Below are positions 8,466 through 18,988 of a DNA stretch of 64,000 bases, in pieces. The stretch is from Streptomyces barringtoniae (GTDB lineage: Bacteria; Actinomycetota; Actinomycetes; Streptomycetales; Streptomycetaceae). The DNA lies in NCBI RefSeq assembly GCF_020819595.1, contig NZ_JAJHNP010000008.1, forward strand, positions 1-64,000, written 5' to 3'. The notes under the pieces were generated by a model. The model was not told where the DNA came from. It did not search any database and worked only from the letters and a program-made list of their open reading frames with translations. The position numbers and the translations under genes are program-made. Position 1 is the first letter of the stretch. Every line of letters begins with the position of its first letter.

Positions 8466-9097
8466 CCGGCATGACGGCCGCACGTTCCCCCCTCCCCTCC
8501 GCCGACCGCCCGCAGCCGGGGCTGCGCGAACGCAAGAAGATCAAGACCCGGGAGGCGATCCGCGCGGCGACGTACGCCCTCGTCCGGGAGCAGGGCTACG
8601 ACGCCACCACGATCGACCAGATCGCCGAGCGGGCCGAGGTGTCGCCGTCGACCGTCTTCCGGTACTTCCCGACCAAGGAGGACATCGTCCTCACGGACGA
8701 GTACGACCCGGTCATCCTGGAGGAGATCGAGGTACGGCCCGCCGACGAACCCTGGTCCGAGACCATCCGGTACGTCCTGCACCGGGCCGTCGAGCTCGGC
8801 ATGACCGACGACCTCGCCCGGCTGCGCACCCACCTCATGGTCCAGGTCCCCGCGGTGCGCTCGCGGATGATGGAGAGCATGTCGGCCACCGGCCGCATGC
8901 TCTGCCAGGCCATCGGCGAGCGCACCGGCCGCGACCCCGACGGCCTGGAGGTCCGCGTCTACGCCATGTCCCTGATCGGCGGCCTGATGGAGACCTCCAT
9001 GTACTGGGCGGAGAACGACCACCGGGACGACTTCACGGCCCTGATCGACCGCGCCCTGGACGTCATGGAGCACGGCCTGCCCGGCGAAAACCGCTGA
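8462..9097 (+). CDS. TetR-family transcriptional regulator
   Basis: A 211-residue regulator. The N-terminal helix-turn-helix domain is clear (RERKKIKTREAIRAATYALVREQGYDATTIDQIAERAEVSPSTVFRYFPTKEDIV, about residues 17-71), followed by an all-helical ligand/dimer domain. The ATG overlaps the TGA of the exporter frame by 4 bp, so the two were co-translated, an arrangement typical of a repressor of its own exporter. The inverted repeats at 6934-6973 are the likely target. Since the exporter looks dead, the regulator may be an orphan or control other genes. Confidence 0.92.
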   Translation: MTGMTAARSPLPSADRPQPGLRERKKIKTREAIRAATYALVREQGYDATTIDQIAERAEVSPSTVFRYFPTKEDIVLTDEYDPVILEEIEVRPADEPWSETIRYVLHRAVELGMTDDLARLRTHLMVQVPAVRSRMMESMSATGRMLCQAIGERTGRDPDGLEVRVYAMSLIGGLMETSMYWAENDHRDDFTALIDRALDVMEHGLPGENR

Positions 9098-9130
9098 GGT
9101 GCGGGCGCCGGCCCGTGCGATGCTGACGGG

Positions 9131-9862
9131 GTGAACCGACCCGAGATCCACGTCGAAGTCGCCCCCGCACTGCACCTGTTCGTGCCGCACGCCCGGCGTG
9201 CCGGAGCCACGCTCCTGGCCACGGACGGCGTCTCGACGCTCGGCCATGTCATCGAGTCCCTCGGCGTCCCGCTGACCGAGGTCGGCGCGCTGGTCGTGGA
9301 CGGCCGCGAGGTACCGGCCTCGCACATCCCGAAGGCCGGCGAGACGGTGCACGTACGCCCCGTGGACCGCCCCCAGCGGATCCCCGGCGCGCCCCTGCGG
9401 TTCCTCCTCGACGTGCACCTCGGCACGCTCGCCCGCCGCCTGCGCCTGCTCGGCGTGGACACGGCGTACGAGTCGACGGACATCGGCGACCCGGCCCTCG
9501 CCACCCGCTCGGCGGCCGAGAAGCGGGTCATGCTCAGCCGCGACCGGGGGCTGCTGCGCCGCCGCGAACTGTGGGCCGGCGCATTCGTCTACAGCACCCG
9601 CCCCGACGACCAGCTGCACGACGTCCTCGACCGCTTCGCCCCCGACCTGCACCCCTGGACCCGCTGCACCGCCTGCAACGGCCTGCTCAAACAGGCCACG
9701 AAGGCCGAGGTCGCCGACCAGCTCAAGCACGGCACCCAGCGCTCGTACGACGTGTTCGCCCAGTGCACGGACTGCGGCCGCGCGTACTGGAAGGGCGCAC
9801 ACCACGACAAGCTGGAGGCGGTCGTGGAGCGGGCGTTGAGCATGCGTACCCAGGCGGATTGA
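9131..9862 (+). CDS. Mut7-C RNase domain protein with N-terminal ubiquitin-like fold
   Basis: 243 residues. The N-terminal ~85 residues (EIHVEVAPALHLFVPHARRAG to VHVRPVDRP) resemble the ThiS/MoaD ubiquitin-like domain that precedes Mut7-C in actinobacteria. The remainder (RFLLDVHLGTLARRLRLLGVDTAYES, VMLSRDRGLLRRREL) is a Mut7-C PIN-like RNase fold with acidic residues for metal binding. A zinc ribbon follows (WTRCTACNGLLK and FAQCTDCGRAYWKGAH, two CxxC pairs). It probably acts on RNA in the cytoplasm, but no substrate is known. The GTG start has only a weak -10-like GATGCT 6 nt upstream. Confidence 0.85.
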   Translation: MNRPEIHVEVAPALHLFVPHARRAGATLLATDGVSTLGHVIESLGVPLTEVGALVVDGREVPASHIPKAGETVHVRPVDRPQRIPGAPLRFLLDVHLGTLARRLRLLGVDTAYESTDIGDPALATRSAAEKRVMLSRDRGLLRRRELWAGAFVYSTRPDDQLHDVLDRFAPDLHPWTRCTACNGLLKQATKAEVADQLKHGTQRSYDVFAQCTDCGRAYWKGAHHDKLEAVVERALSMRTQAD

Positions 9863-9909
9863 GTACGGCAGCCGATCTCCGCAACCGGCCGGCGCGGTGG
9901 GATGGCTTC

Positions 9910-10254
9910 ATGAACACCACGACCGAGCAGCACGTGACGCCGACCCCGCAGCAGAAGGACCGTTTCATCACCGGCTGGGCCGTCGCCGGACTGCTCTCGC
10001 TCCTGCCGATCGTCGCCCTGTCCTGGATCGTCGTGCTCTCCGGTGAGCGCGGCTCGAGGTGCCTGGAGTACGGCGAGCAGTGTTCGACGATCCCCGGCTA
10101 CGCCCTCTACGACGCCTTCGGGCTGGCGGTGTTCGCCGGTCTGGTGGCACTGGTGTGGCCCAGAGCCCGGTGGACGTACGCCAGGCTCTGGGCCGTGTTC
10201 GTGCAGTGGGCCGCTCAGCTCGCCCTCGGGGCAATGATCCTCAACGGCGCCTGA
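9910..10254 (+). CDS. Small three-helix membrane protein, 114 aa
   Basis: A 114-residue protein with a short polar N-terminus (MNTTTEQHVTPTPQQKDRF) and three hydrophobic segments: GWAVAGLLSLLPIVALSWIVVL, YALYDAFGLAVFAGLVALVW and LWAVFVQWAAQLALGAMIL. A pair of cysteines (RCLEYGEQC) lies in the loop after helix 1, probably outside the cell and possibly disulfide-bonded. I do not recognise the family. Its 3' end overlaps the convergent oxidase gene by 14 bp. Any start upstream of the ATG at 9910 would lie in the preceding gene's shadow frame. Confidence 0.7.
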   Translation: MNTTTEQHVTPTPQQKDRFITGWAVAGLLSLLPIVALSWIVVLSGERGSRCLEYGEQCSTIPGYALYDAFGLAVFAGLVALVWPRARWTYARLWAVFVQWAAQLALGAMILNGA

Positions 10255-12652
10255 CGTCACCCTTTCCGCACGCCACCCCGTCCCGGTTCCGGTCCAGGCC
10301 CAGTGGGTCGTCGGCGCCGTTGACCTTCAGCCGGCCATAGTCGTTCTGCTGAAGCCAGGCGCAGCGAGCCGCCGCCGTCTTCTTCACCTCGGGCGGGAAC
10401 GCCGTCGGCACGCACACGTTGGCCGAGCCGTAGTGCCGGTCGCAGCCGGAGAGGGTCGGGCTGACCTGCTGCGCGGTCCTCTTCCTGCCGGGGCCCGACA
10501 CCGTGCCGGACAGGGAGTCGGCGAAGGCGTGGACGTGCGGCGACGCGGCGGTCAGGGCCGCCGGGCCCGTCAGGTGGACCCACTTGGCCACCGACGGCAC
10601 CCCGTTCGCGTCCACCGCGAAGAGCATGTACCAGCCGGGCGGGGCGACGTTCGGGTTGTTCGTGACGTTCAGGTCGACGTTGTTGCCGTCCACCGACAGG
10701 GGCAGGTCCACGAACCGCTGGTTCGGGTCGGAGGAGTGGGTGACCGCCGCGGGACGGATCAGCTCCGCCTTGGCGATCGGGCGGTCGACCGTGATCCGCT
10801 GGGTGTCGCCGTACTTCCACTCCTGGTTGATCACCGAGGTGATCGCCGGGCGGGTGCCCTTGTAGAGGTACGGCGGGGTGTAGATCGACACGTTGTGGTT
10901 CCAGCTGCCGTTGCCCGGGTTGTCGCCGGTGGCCATCACCCTGCCGTCGGGCAGCAGGAACGCCGAGGAGTGGTAGCCGCGGGACTCGGGGTCGGCCGCG
11001 ACCGGGTCGAAGGTGTTGGCGGACGGGTCGTAGAGCGAGGACTCGTACACCGGGTTGGCGCGGTTGTGCAGGGCGCCGCCGGTCTCCAGCACCTTGCCGT
11101 CGGGCAGCAGGACCGCGGAGACGTACATCTTGCCCTGGTTGCCGGTCTCCGGCTGCGGCCCGCCCCCCAGGTCGACCGTGCCCTGCGGGACCGGCGGCCC
11201 GGCCACGTACGACGGGTTGGCCTGCTTGAGGTCGATCAGGTCGGTGAGGCGGTTCGCGTCCGGGTTGGAGTCGATGTTGCCGCCGCCGATCGTCAGCACC
11301 CGCTGGTCCTGCGCCGGAGGCAGCAGCACGGACGCCGACTGGTCCCGCTCGTCCTTGTGCTGCAGCCCCGGGATCTGCGTGATCGTGTTGGCGGTGTAGT
11401 CGTAGATCGCCGAGCCCGTGCCGGGGATGTTGTTGCCGAAGACATGGCTGCCCGTGTAGAAGAGGCGGCCGTCCTGCATCAGGATCATCGCCGGGTACAG
11501 GCCCCAGTACGACCAGGTCTGGTTGACCTGGGACAGCGGCAGCCACTGGTTCTGCGCATAACTGAACTTCTCGGCGGTCACCGAGCCGGTGGAGTCCTCG
11601 CGGAGCCCGCCGAAGGAGATGACGTCACCGTTGCCGAGCTCGGTCGCCGACGGGTACCAGTGGCCGTCGTTGAGGTCGTTGGTCTTGGTGTAGGTCTCGG
11701 TCGCCGGGTCGAAGATGTACGAGTCCCTGAACCCCTCGTAGCCGTGCCCGCCCGCCACCGGGTACGCCTTGTTGCCGCTCAGGACCAGCACCCGTCCGTC
11801 CTGGAGCTGGACGTGGCCCGCGCAGAACATGTCCTTCGGGGTGGGGATGACCTTGTAGTCGCCGGTCACCGGGTCGTAGACCGCGCTCGTGAACGTGCCC
11901 GCGTTGAAGTTCTCCTGGCTGTTGCCGGACCCGGCGATCAGCAGCACCTTGCCGTTGTCGAGCACGACGGAGTGCATGGAGCGGACCGGGTTCTGCGTCG
12001 GCAGGACTGACCAACTCCCGTTCGCGCACTGGTCGTTCGTGCCGGTGCACTGGGCCGGCGGGAGCGGGTCGGCCACCTGGTCCATGGTGTAGTCGTCGGT
12101 GGTCGCCGAGCCGGTGCCGTAGACGGAGACACCCCAGGTGATGCGGTCCGTGCCGGCCGGGACCTCGGGCGTGCGGACCGTGGCCTGCGTCCAGGCCGAC
12201 GCCATGTCCAGGGTCTTGAGGTCGGTCCAGTACTGCCAGCCGGCGGTGGTGTCGTGCCGGAAGAGGGTGACGTTGGCGTCCGGGGTCGTGGTCTTGTACC
12301 AGAGCCCGAGGTCGTACTGCTTGCCCACGGTCACGGCCGGCGCGCAGTCGGCGGACTCCGTGATCATCGCCTTGCGGTCGCCGTCGACCCGGCGGGTCAG
12401 CGTCACCTTCATGGCCTTGGTGCCGGAGTGCGCGTCGGAGGTCGTCTCGAAGGTGAAGTCGTTGTCGCCCCAGCCCGACTTCTCCCAGCAGTACGGCATG
12501 TCGCCGCTGCCGGCCGTCTCGAAGCCGGGGTTCTTGATCAGGTTGGCGGCCTCCGCCGGCTGCGGCGCGGCGAGGAGCAGCCCGGCGGCCAGGGCGCCCA
12601 CCCCGGCCAGCGCGGTCCGTCTGCGGCGTCTGCGATACGTCGTCGTACTCAC
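10241..12652 (-). CDS. Secreted copper radical oxidase (galactose oxidase/GlxA-like) with N-terminal CBM-like and C-terminal Excalibur domains
   Basis: 803 residues. A signal peptide with an Arg-rich n-region (TTTYRRRRRRTALAGVGALAAGLLLAAPQPAEA) points to export, possibly by Tat. A CBM4/9-like beta-sandwich follows (NLIKNPGFETAGSGDMPYCW, residues ~38-200), then a seven-bladed Kelch propeller (~220-570) and a DUF1929 domain. All five galactose-oxidase active-site residues are present: C277 (KDMFCAGH), Y333 (HWYPSATEL), Y560-H561 (RGYHSSAFLLPDGR) and H639 (AVTHSSDPNQRF). The thioether Cys-Tyr cofactor and the copper site should therefore form. The C-terminus is an Excalibur calcium motif (LDRNRDGVACGKGD). 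It is the last gene of a four-gene glycan operon, and its GTG overlaps the preceding stop by 4 bp. It differs from GlxA in having the extra N- and C-terminal domains. The likely role is oxidation of the glycan made by the operon. Confidence 0.92.
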   Translation of the reverse strand: MSTTTYRRRRRRTALAGVGALAAGLLLAAPQPAEAANLIKNPGFETAGSGDMPYCWEKSGWGDNDFTFETTSDAHSGTKAMKVTLTRRVDGDRKAMITESADCAPAVTVGKQYDLGLWYKTTTPDANVTLFRHDTTAGWQYWTDLKTLDMASAWTQATVRTPEVPAGTDRITWGVSVYGTGSATTDDYTMDQVADPLPPAQCTGTNDQCANGSWSVLPTQNPVRSMHSVVLDNGKVLLIAGSGNSQENFNAGTFTSAVYDPVTGDYKVIPTPKDMFCAGHVQLQDGRVLVLSGNKAYPVAGGHGYEGFRDSYIFDPATETYTKTNDLNDGHWYPSATELGNGDVISFGGLREDSTGSVTAEKFSYAQNQWLPLSQVNQTWSYWGLYPAMILMQDGRLFYTGSHVFGNNIPGTGSAIYDYTANTITQIPGLQHKDERDQSASVLLPPAQDQRVLTIGGGNIDSNPDANRLTDLIDLKQANPSYVAGPPVPQGTVDLGGGPQPETGNQGKMYVSAVLLPDGKVLETGGALHNRANPVYESSLYDPSANTFDPVAADPESRGYHSSAFLLPDGRVMATGDNPGNGSWNHNVSIYTPPYLYKGTRPAITSVINQEWKYGDTQRITVDRPIAKAELIRPAAVTHSSDPNQRFVDLPLSVDGNNVDLNVTNNPNVAPPGWYMLFAVDANGVPSVAKWVHLTGPAALTAASPHVHAFADSLSGTVSGPGRKRTAQQVSPTLSGCDRHYGSANVCVPTAFPPEVKKTAAARCAWLQQNDYGRLKVNGADDPLGLDRNRDGVACGKGDVRRR

Positions 12653-13818
12653 ACGGCTCTCCTTGCTCGGCTCCCCCGGCGCCGGGGGAGGTATACCAGC
12701 GCCTCGGTACCGACGAAGCGCAGGACGAACGTCATGACCAGCGCGAGCGCGGTGGCGGGCAGGGCGCCCATGCCGAACCTGCCGACGAGCAGGGCGATCA
12801 GCGGGATGCGCAGCAGCAGGTCGGCGTTGGCCAGCAGCGCGAACCGGCCGAGCCGGTCCCACCAGCGGCGGTGCGCACGCCGGTCGCGGAACAGCAGCTG
12901 CTCGATGAGCAGGAAGTTCCAGGCGACCCCGAACTGGTTGGCGAGGATCTCGGCGGGCAGGTAGTGCATCCCGAGGACGGTCAGCGCCCAGAGCCCGACC
13001 AGGTTCGGCACGAACCCGCTCGCGCCGATCAGCCCGAAGCCGACCATGCGGGCGACCGGTGACGCGGTGCGCAGGCCCGCCAGGTGGCGCAGGAAGCGGA
13101 AGCCCTCGCGGGCGGTGGACTTGGACTCGCCGGCGAACCGGTCCCGGAAGACGAACGGCACCTCGGCGACCTGCCGGGGGCGGCTGCGTACGGCCAGTTC
13201 CAGCAGGATCTTGTAGCCGAGCGGTTTGAGTACGTCCGCCGTGACCGCGCTGCGGCGGACGGCGAAGAAGCCGCTCATCGGGTCGCTGATGCCGTGCAGT
13301 CTGCGCGGGAAGAGCGCCTTGGCGAGCCAGGTCGCGCCGCGCGAGACGGCCACCCGGTAGCCCCCGGCGAGCCCGGCCCGGCTGCCGCCCTCGACGTACC
13401 GGGAGGCGACGACGAGCCCGGCGTTCGCCCGTTCGCCGGTGGCCACCAACTCCGGTACGAGGGACGGCGGATGCTGGCAGTCGCCGTCCATGACGACGAT
13501 CCACTCGGAGGTCGCCGCCCTCAGCCCCTCGACGACCGCCCCGCCGAGCCCGCCGACGGGCTCCTCGCGGTGCAGTACGGCCACCGGGAACGGGCAGTCC
13601 CGGGCGGCCTCGCGGACGACCTCGGGTGTGTCGTCGGTGGAGTCGTCCACGAAGAGGACCTCGCAGGGCAGCCGCGCGGGCACCGACTCGGTGATCTGGT
13701 GCAGCAACCGCCGGACGTTCGCGGACTCGTTGAAGGTCGGTACGACGATGGTGACGGCGCCGGGCTCGGGGACCTCTACGGCGTCGAGGCCCTGCGCCGG
13801 GGCGGTGTACTCGCTCAT
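12649..13818 (-). CDS. GT2 glycosyltransferase fused to a GtrA membrane domain
   Basis: 389 residues. The N-terminal ~240 residues are a dolichol-phosphate-mannose-synthase-like GT2 domain: VTIVVPTFNESANVRRLL, VLFVDDSTDDTPEVV, the DxD-type VVMDGDCQHPP, and SGFFAVRRSAV. The C-terminal ~130 residues form a four-helix GtrA domain (VGFGLIGASGFVPNLVGLWAL, NQFGVAWNFLLIEQLLFRDR, FVLRFVGTEALVYLP). Such fusions transfer a sugar to polyprenyl phosphate and probably help flip it across the membrane, feeding GT39-type enzymes. The ATG at 13818 overlaps the upstream stop by 4 bp, and the stop overlaps the oxidase start by 4 bp. Confidence 0.92.
   Translation of the reverse strand: MSEYTAPAQGLDAVEVPEPGAVTIVVPTFNESANVRRLLHQITESVPARLPCEVLFVDDSTDDTPEVVREAARDCPFPVAVLHREEPVGGLGGAVVEGLRAATSEWIVVMDGDCQHPPSLVPELVATGERANAGLVVASRYVEGGSRAGLAGGYRVAVSRGATWLAKALFPRRLHGISDPMSGFFAVRRSAVTADVLKPLGYKILLELAVRSRPRQVAEVPFVFRDRFAGESKSTAREGFRFLRHLAGLRTASPVARMVGFGLIGASGFVPNLVGLWALTVLGMHYLPAEILANQFGVAWNFLLIEQLLFRDRRAHRRWWDRLGRFALLANADLLLRIPLIALLVGRFGMGALPATALALVMTFVLRFVGTEALVYLPRRRGSRARRAV
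12671..12690. repeat. 20-bp perfect palindrome at the GtrA-oxidase junction
   Basis: CTCCCCCGGCGCCGGGGGAG is self-complementary over all 20 bases. It encodes part of the C-terminal LPRRRGS of the GT2-GtrA protein and ends 18 bp before the oxidase start codon. In mRNA it could fold next to the oxidase ribosome site. Confidence 0.8.
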
Positions 13819-15461
13819 CGCGCCCCTTCCACGGCCCGGACCCGCCGGATCTCGATGCGGTCGGGTCCGTTGCCGAAGGTGGCGACCGGCGTGGAGTGCC
13901 GGATCGCGGCCCGCACATTGGGCAGGTCCTTGGCGTCCCGGCGGACGGTCGGCGAGGCGACGACGTAGTCGACGTCCCGCCAGCCGTGCGGCATGGTCTT
14001 GGCGACGGCCGGGTCGAGGTCGGCCTTGTAGAACCAGATGGCACCGAGCCCGGGCCGGTATCCGGCGTGCACGAGGTCCAGCCAGAGGGCGTCGTCGACG
14101 AGGACACGGGTGTCCTTCGGGTCCGCCACCTCGGTGCTGAGCCAGTGGGAGGCCTGCCGGTAGGGCCGGTTGGCGTCGGCGGTGACGGCGGTGCGGTCGC
14201 CGTCGTACCAGTGCGGTACGACGTAGGCGCCGGCGGCGAGGGCGAGGACGGCGGCGAGCGCGTACCGGCCGCCGGTGACATACCGCTTCTCGCCCTCCGT
14301 GCGCCACCTGGTCATGACCGCGTGGGCGACGGAGGCGGCACCGCCCGCGAGGACCAGGGCGAGGAAGGGCAGCGCGCCGATGACGTACATGGCGGGCAGG
14401 TAGCCGTTCGGGCGCAGGGCCACCGCGGCCAGGACGGCGACCGTGAGGGCCGGTCCGGCCAGGGCGCGGGCGGTGACCGACCAGCGCCAGGTGAGCAGCA
14501 GGAGCAGGGCTCCGGCCAGGCCGCCGAGGGGCAGGACGCGGTCGTAGTACAGCCAGGAGTGCAGGACGCCGTAGGAGCCGCTGTTCGGGTCGAGGACGAA
14601 ACCGGAGCCCGGCCTGGACATCTGGTAGGTGATGCCGTCCCAGAGGGAGACGTGCCCGGGGCCCGGCAGCAGCTCGCCCTTGAGCAGGGCGAACAGCGGG
14701 TAGGAGAAGCCGGTCAGGGCGCAGGCGGTGACGGCTCCGGTGAGGGCGAACTTGCGGGTGTCGCGGTGGCTGTGCCGCCACATGGTGACCAGCAGGGCGG
14801 GCAGGACGACGAGCATCGTCTCCTTGGTGAGCACGCCCGCGGCGGCGGCGAGGCCCGCCCCGAAGTGGTGCCAGAGGTGGCGGCTGGGCGAGGCGGCGAG
14901 GCAGAACGCCAGCAGCAGCCACATCACGGCGATGTTGTCGAGGAAGATCTCCCGGCTGAGGACGACCGCGAGCGGGGACAGCCCGAACAGGGCCGTGCCG
15001 AGTCCGGCGGCCCAGCGGGGCAGGGAGAGCCGGCGGCCGAGGACGTAGACGAGGACCGCGCTGACGCCGCTGACCAGCAGCATGGTGAACCGCATGGTGC
15101 CGACGGTCATCGAGCCGGGGCTGATCGCCGCGGGGAGCCGGCTGAGCAGGGCTATCTGGATCCAGCCGAGCGGCGGGTGGTCGTACCAGTAGGTGTAGTG
15201 GGCGAGGCCCCGGCCCTGCTGGACGGCCCAGGCCTGGGCGAGGTAGGTGCCCTCGTCGTCGCTGAGGGTGGGGTAGTCGGCGATGTTCCAGCCCTGGACG
15301 ACGAGGATCGCCGCGAGCAGGACCCCGCACAGCAGGAGGTCGGGGCGGGAGGAGCGGAGTCGTACCGGCGGGCTTGTCCGGCCCGTCGAACGGCCCTCCG
15401 GCACAGGTGGGCGCTGCGCGGGGACCTTCGCTGCGGTCACCGCGGGAAGTGTGGAGGTCAC
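13815..15461 (-). CDS. GT39/ArnT-type polytopic membrane glycosyltransferase
   Basis: 548 residues with about 11-12 hydrophobic helices. The first extracytoplasmic loop carries the acidic motif YPTLSDDEGTYLAQAWAVQQG, the catalytic signature of protein-O-mannosyltransferase/ArnT enzymes that use polyprenyl-phosphate sugars. WYDHPPLGWIQIA is also typical. The last ~110 residues form a soluble external domain (WLSTEVADPKDTRVLVDDALW to IEIRRVRAVEGAR). It should transfer sugar from the lipid carrier made by the GT2-GtrA partner onto an external acceptor, which cannot be deduced. Both ends overlap neighbours by 4 bp (ATGA type), so the genes are translationally coupled. Confidence 0.9.
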   Translation of the reverse strand: MTSTLPAVTAAKVPAQRPPVPEGRSTGRTSPPVRLRSSRPDLLLCGVLLAAILVVQGWNIADYPTLSDDEGTYLAQAWAVQQGRGLAHYTYWYDHPPLGWIQIALLSRLPAAISPGSMTVGTMRFTMLLVSGVSAVLVYVLGRRLSLPRWAAGLGTALFGLSPLAVVLSREIFLDNIAVMWLLLAFCLAASPSRHLWHHFGAGLAAAAGVLTKETMLVVLPALLVTMWRHSHRDTRKFALTGAVTACALTGFSYPLFALLKGELLPGPGHVSLWDGITYQMSRPGSGFVLDPNSGSYGVLHSWLYYDRVLPLGGLAGALLLLLTWRWSVTARALAGPALTVAVLAAVALRPNGYLPAMYVIGALPFLALVLAGGAASVAHAVMTRWRTEGEKRYVTGGRYALAAVLALAAGAYVVPHWYDGDRTAVTADANRPYRQASHWLSTEVADPKDTRVLVDDALWLDLVHAGYRPGLGAIWFYKADLDPAVAKTMPHGWRDVDYVVASPTVRRDAKDLPNVRAAIRHSTPVATFGNGPDRIEIRRVRAVEGAR

Positions 15462-16726
15462 GCAGGAACGTCCTCTCGGATGGGCTCGGCCGCGGTGAGG
15501 TGTGCGCCGACGTGTGTGGTCAACTCCCAGTCGTTGCGACCGCGTTGCTCGCGCCAGACGGCACGGATCGCGGCACCGGCGAGGAGGACCTGGTAGAAGG
15601 GGCCGCCCACGATGAGCTTCACGTAGTGGACGAGGCGGACCTTCAGGCCGTACTGCTTGCCGAAGTCGTGCAGTCCGACCACCTCGAAGACGAAGGTGAC
15701 GGCGGCGGTGACCAGCGGCAGGAAGGTGAGGAAGGCGACCCCGACGGGCACGTCGAGGAAGAGCGCGACGGCCGCGTTGAGCGGGATGACCACGCCGGAG
15801 AAGGCCTGCATGAACGGGGTCATCAGGGTGTACCGGGCGAGCAACCGCTGCCCGAATCCCGGCAGTTGCCGCCAGTCCCGCTTCCGGTACACCTGCAGGA
15901 AGCCCTGGTTCCAGCGGGTGCGCTGCTTGAGCAGCGACATCAGGGAACCCGGGGTCTCCTCCCTGGTCACCATGTCGGAGTCGTAGGCGACGACGACCTT
16001 CTTGCCGACGCTGGACAGCCGGACGCCCAGGTCGCAGTCCTCCGCGAGGCAGTCGGGGTCCCAGCCGTCCGCTTCCCTGAGGACGCCGGTCCGCACGAAC
16101 ACGGTGTTGCCGCCGAGCGGGATGAAGCCCTTCTGCGCGTGCAGGTGCAGCCGGGAGCGGAACCAGAAGAAGTACTCCAGGCAGTTGCGCAGGCTGTACC
16201 AGCTGGAGTGGAAGTTGATCAGCTGGACCCCGCCCTGGACGACGTCCGCCCCGGTGGTGCGGAACGCGTGGTCGACGTGGGCGAGCAGCTCCGGATGGAC
16301 CTGGTCCTCGGCGTCGAAGACCCCGACGACGTCACCGCGGCAGTGCGGCAGCGCCGTGTTCATGGCCTTCGGCTTGTTCTTCTTCTCGTGGGTGTCGACG
16401 ACGACCCGGACGCGCGGGTCCCGTGCGGCGGCCTGCTCGGCCACCTCCGTGGTCTCGGGGTCGTCGTGCCCGACGATCACGATGATCTCGAAGTCGGTGT
16501 GCGTGGATTCCAGCAGCCGCTGGATGGTGTGGTCCAGCACCGCCTGCTCGTGCCGGGCGGGCAGCAGCAGTGAGAACGACAGGTGTTCGTCGCCGTCCGG
16601 CCTGCCGAACCGGGTGGAGGCCAGCACCTCGGGCGTACGCCACGCGTGCATCTGCCACCACAGGGTGAACGCCGCCATCCAGAACAAGGCCAGTGAGACA
16701 GCGGCGATGAAGACAGACGTGAGCAA
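15458..16726 (-). CDS. Processive GT2 polysaccharide synthase (cellulose/hyaluronan-synthase-like)
   Basis: 422 residues: one N-terminal helix (SVFIAAVSLALFWMAAFTLWW), a cytoplasmic GT-A domain, and C-terminal membrane helices (TPFMQAFSGVVIPLNAAVALFL, VAFLTFLPLVTAAVTFVFEVV). The D,D,D,QxxRW pattern is complete: IIVIVGHDDPET, VGVFDAEDQVHP, CLAEDCDLGVRL and LKQRTRWNQGFLQ. Such enzymes polymerise UDP-sugars and extrude the chain. The first codon is TTG at 16726 behind GGGGGGAT. It is the first gene of the operon that ends with the copper oxidase. It resembles the CslA type only in general architecture, so the polymer is unknown. Confidence 0.9.
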   Translation of the reverse strand: MLTSVFIAAVSLALFWMAAFTLWWQMHAWRTPEVLASTRFGRPDGDEHLSFSLLLPARHEQAVLDHTIQRLLESTHTDFEIIVIVGHDDPETTEVAEQAAARDPRVRVVVDTHEKKNKPKAMNTALPHCRGDVVGVFDAEDQVHPELLAHVDHAFRTTGADVVQGGVQLINFHSSWYSLRNCLEYFFWFRSRLHLHAQKGFIPLGGNTVFVRTGVLREADGWDPDCLAEDCDLGVRLSSVGKKVVVAYDSDMVTREETPGSLMSLLKQRTRWNQGFLQVYRKRDWRQLPGFGQRLLARYTLMTPFMQAFSGVVIPLNAAVALFLDVPVGVAFLTFLPLVTAAVTFVFEVVGLHDFGKQYGLKVRLVHYVKLIVGGPFYQVLLAGAAIRAVWREQRGRNDWELTTHVGAHLTAAEPIREDVPA

Positions 16727-16833
16727 AAAGATCCCCCCAGATCCCCAATTACCCCCTGTGCGGGCGACGTTGAGTCACCACCCGTCGACCCGCTGTGGAG
16801 AGCGTAGGAGGGATCTGTGAAATGCGGGAGCTC

Positions 16834-16906
16834 TTCCGATAAATAGCTTGTTTCGGAACGGTGGTGCGACTAGTGGGATCTATCCGAACACGTGCTCCGT
16901 TTCGGA
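16834..16906 (-). promoter_or_regulatory. AT-rich control region of the glycan operon with two TTCCGA-type inverted repeats
   Basis: In an otherwise GC-rich gap an AT-rich island (CTATTTAT on the minus strand) offers a -10 box. Two inverted repeats share a half-site: TTCCGA (16834-16839) with TCGGAA (16853-16858), and TCCGAA (16883-16888) with TTCGGA (16901-16906). The first flanks the proposed -10, as an operator would. The rest of the 216-nt gap holds no gene. Confidence 0.45.
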
Positions 16907-16942
16907 CAGTTCACACCATCTACCGCCCTGGGTTCCGGATGC

Positions 16943-18968
<2,026 letters not shown>

Positions 18969-18988
<20 letters not shown>

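Noticed and set aside
7244-9805. 853-codon minus-strand frame opposite the MFS and TetR genes
   Set aside because: Shadow frame of Val/Gly/Arg-rich composition with no domain.
10241-14281. 1,346-codon single frame covering the oxidase and part of upstream genes
   Set aside because: The first ~540 codons are out-of-frame readings of the GT2-GtrA and GT39 genes. The real oxidase begins at GTG 12652 after a ribosome site.
10241-16726. Naming the oxidase and synthase glxA and cslA
   Set aside because: Domain architecture and neighbours (GT39, GtrA fusion, CBM, Excalibur) differ from the known pair, so symbols are withheld.
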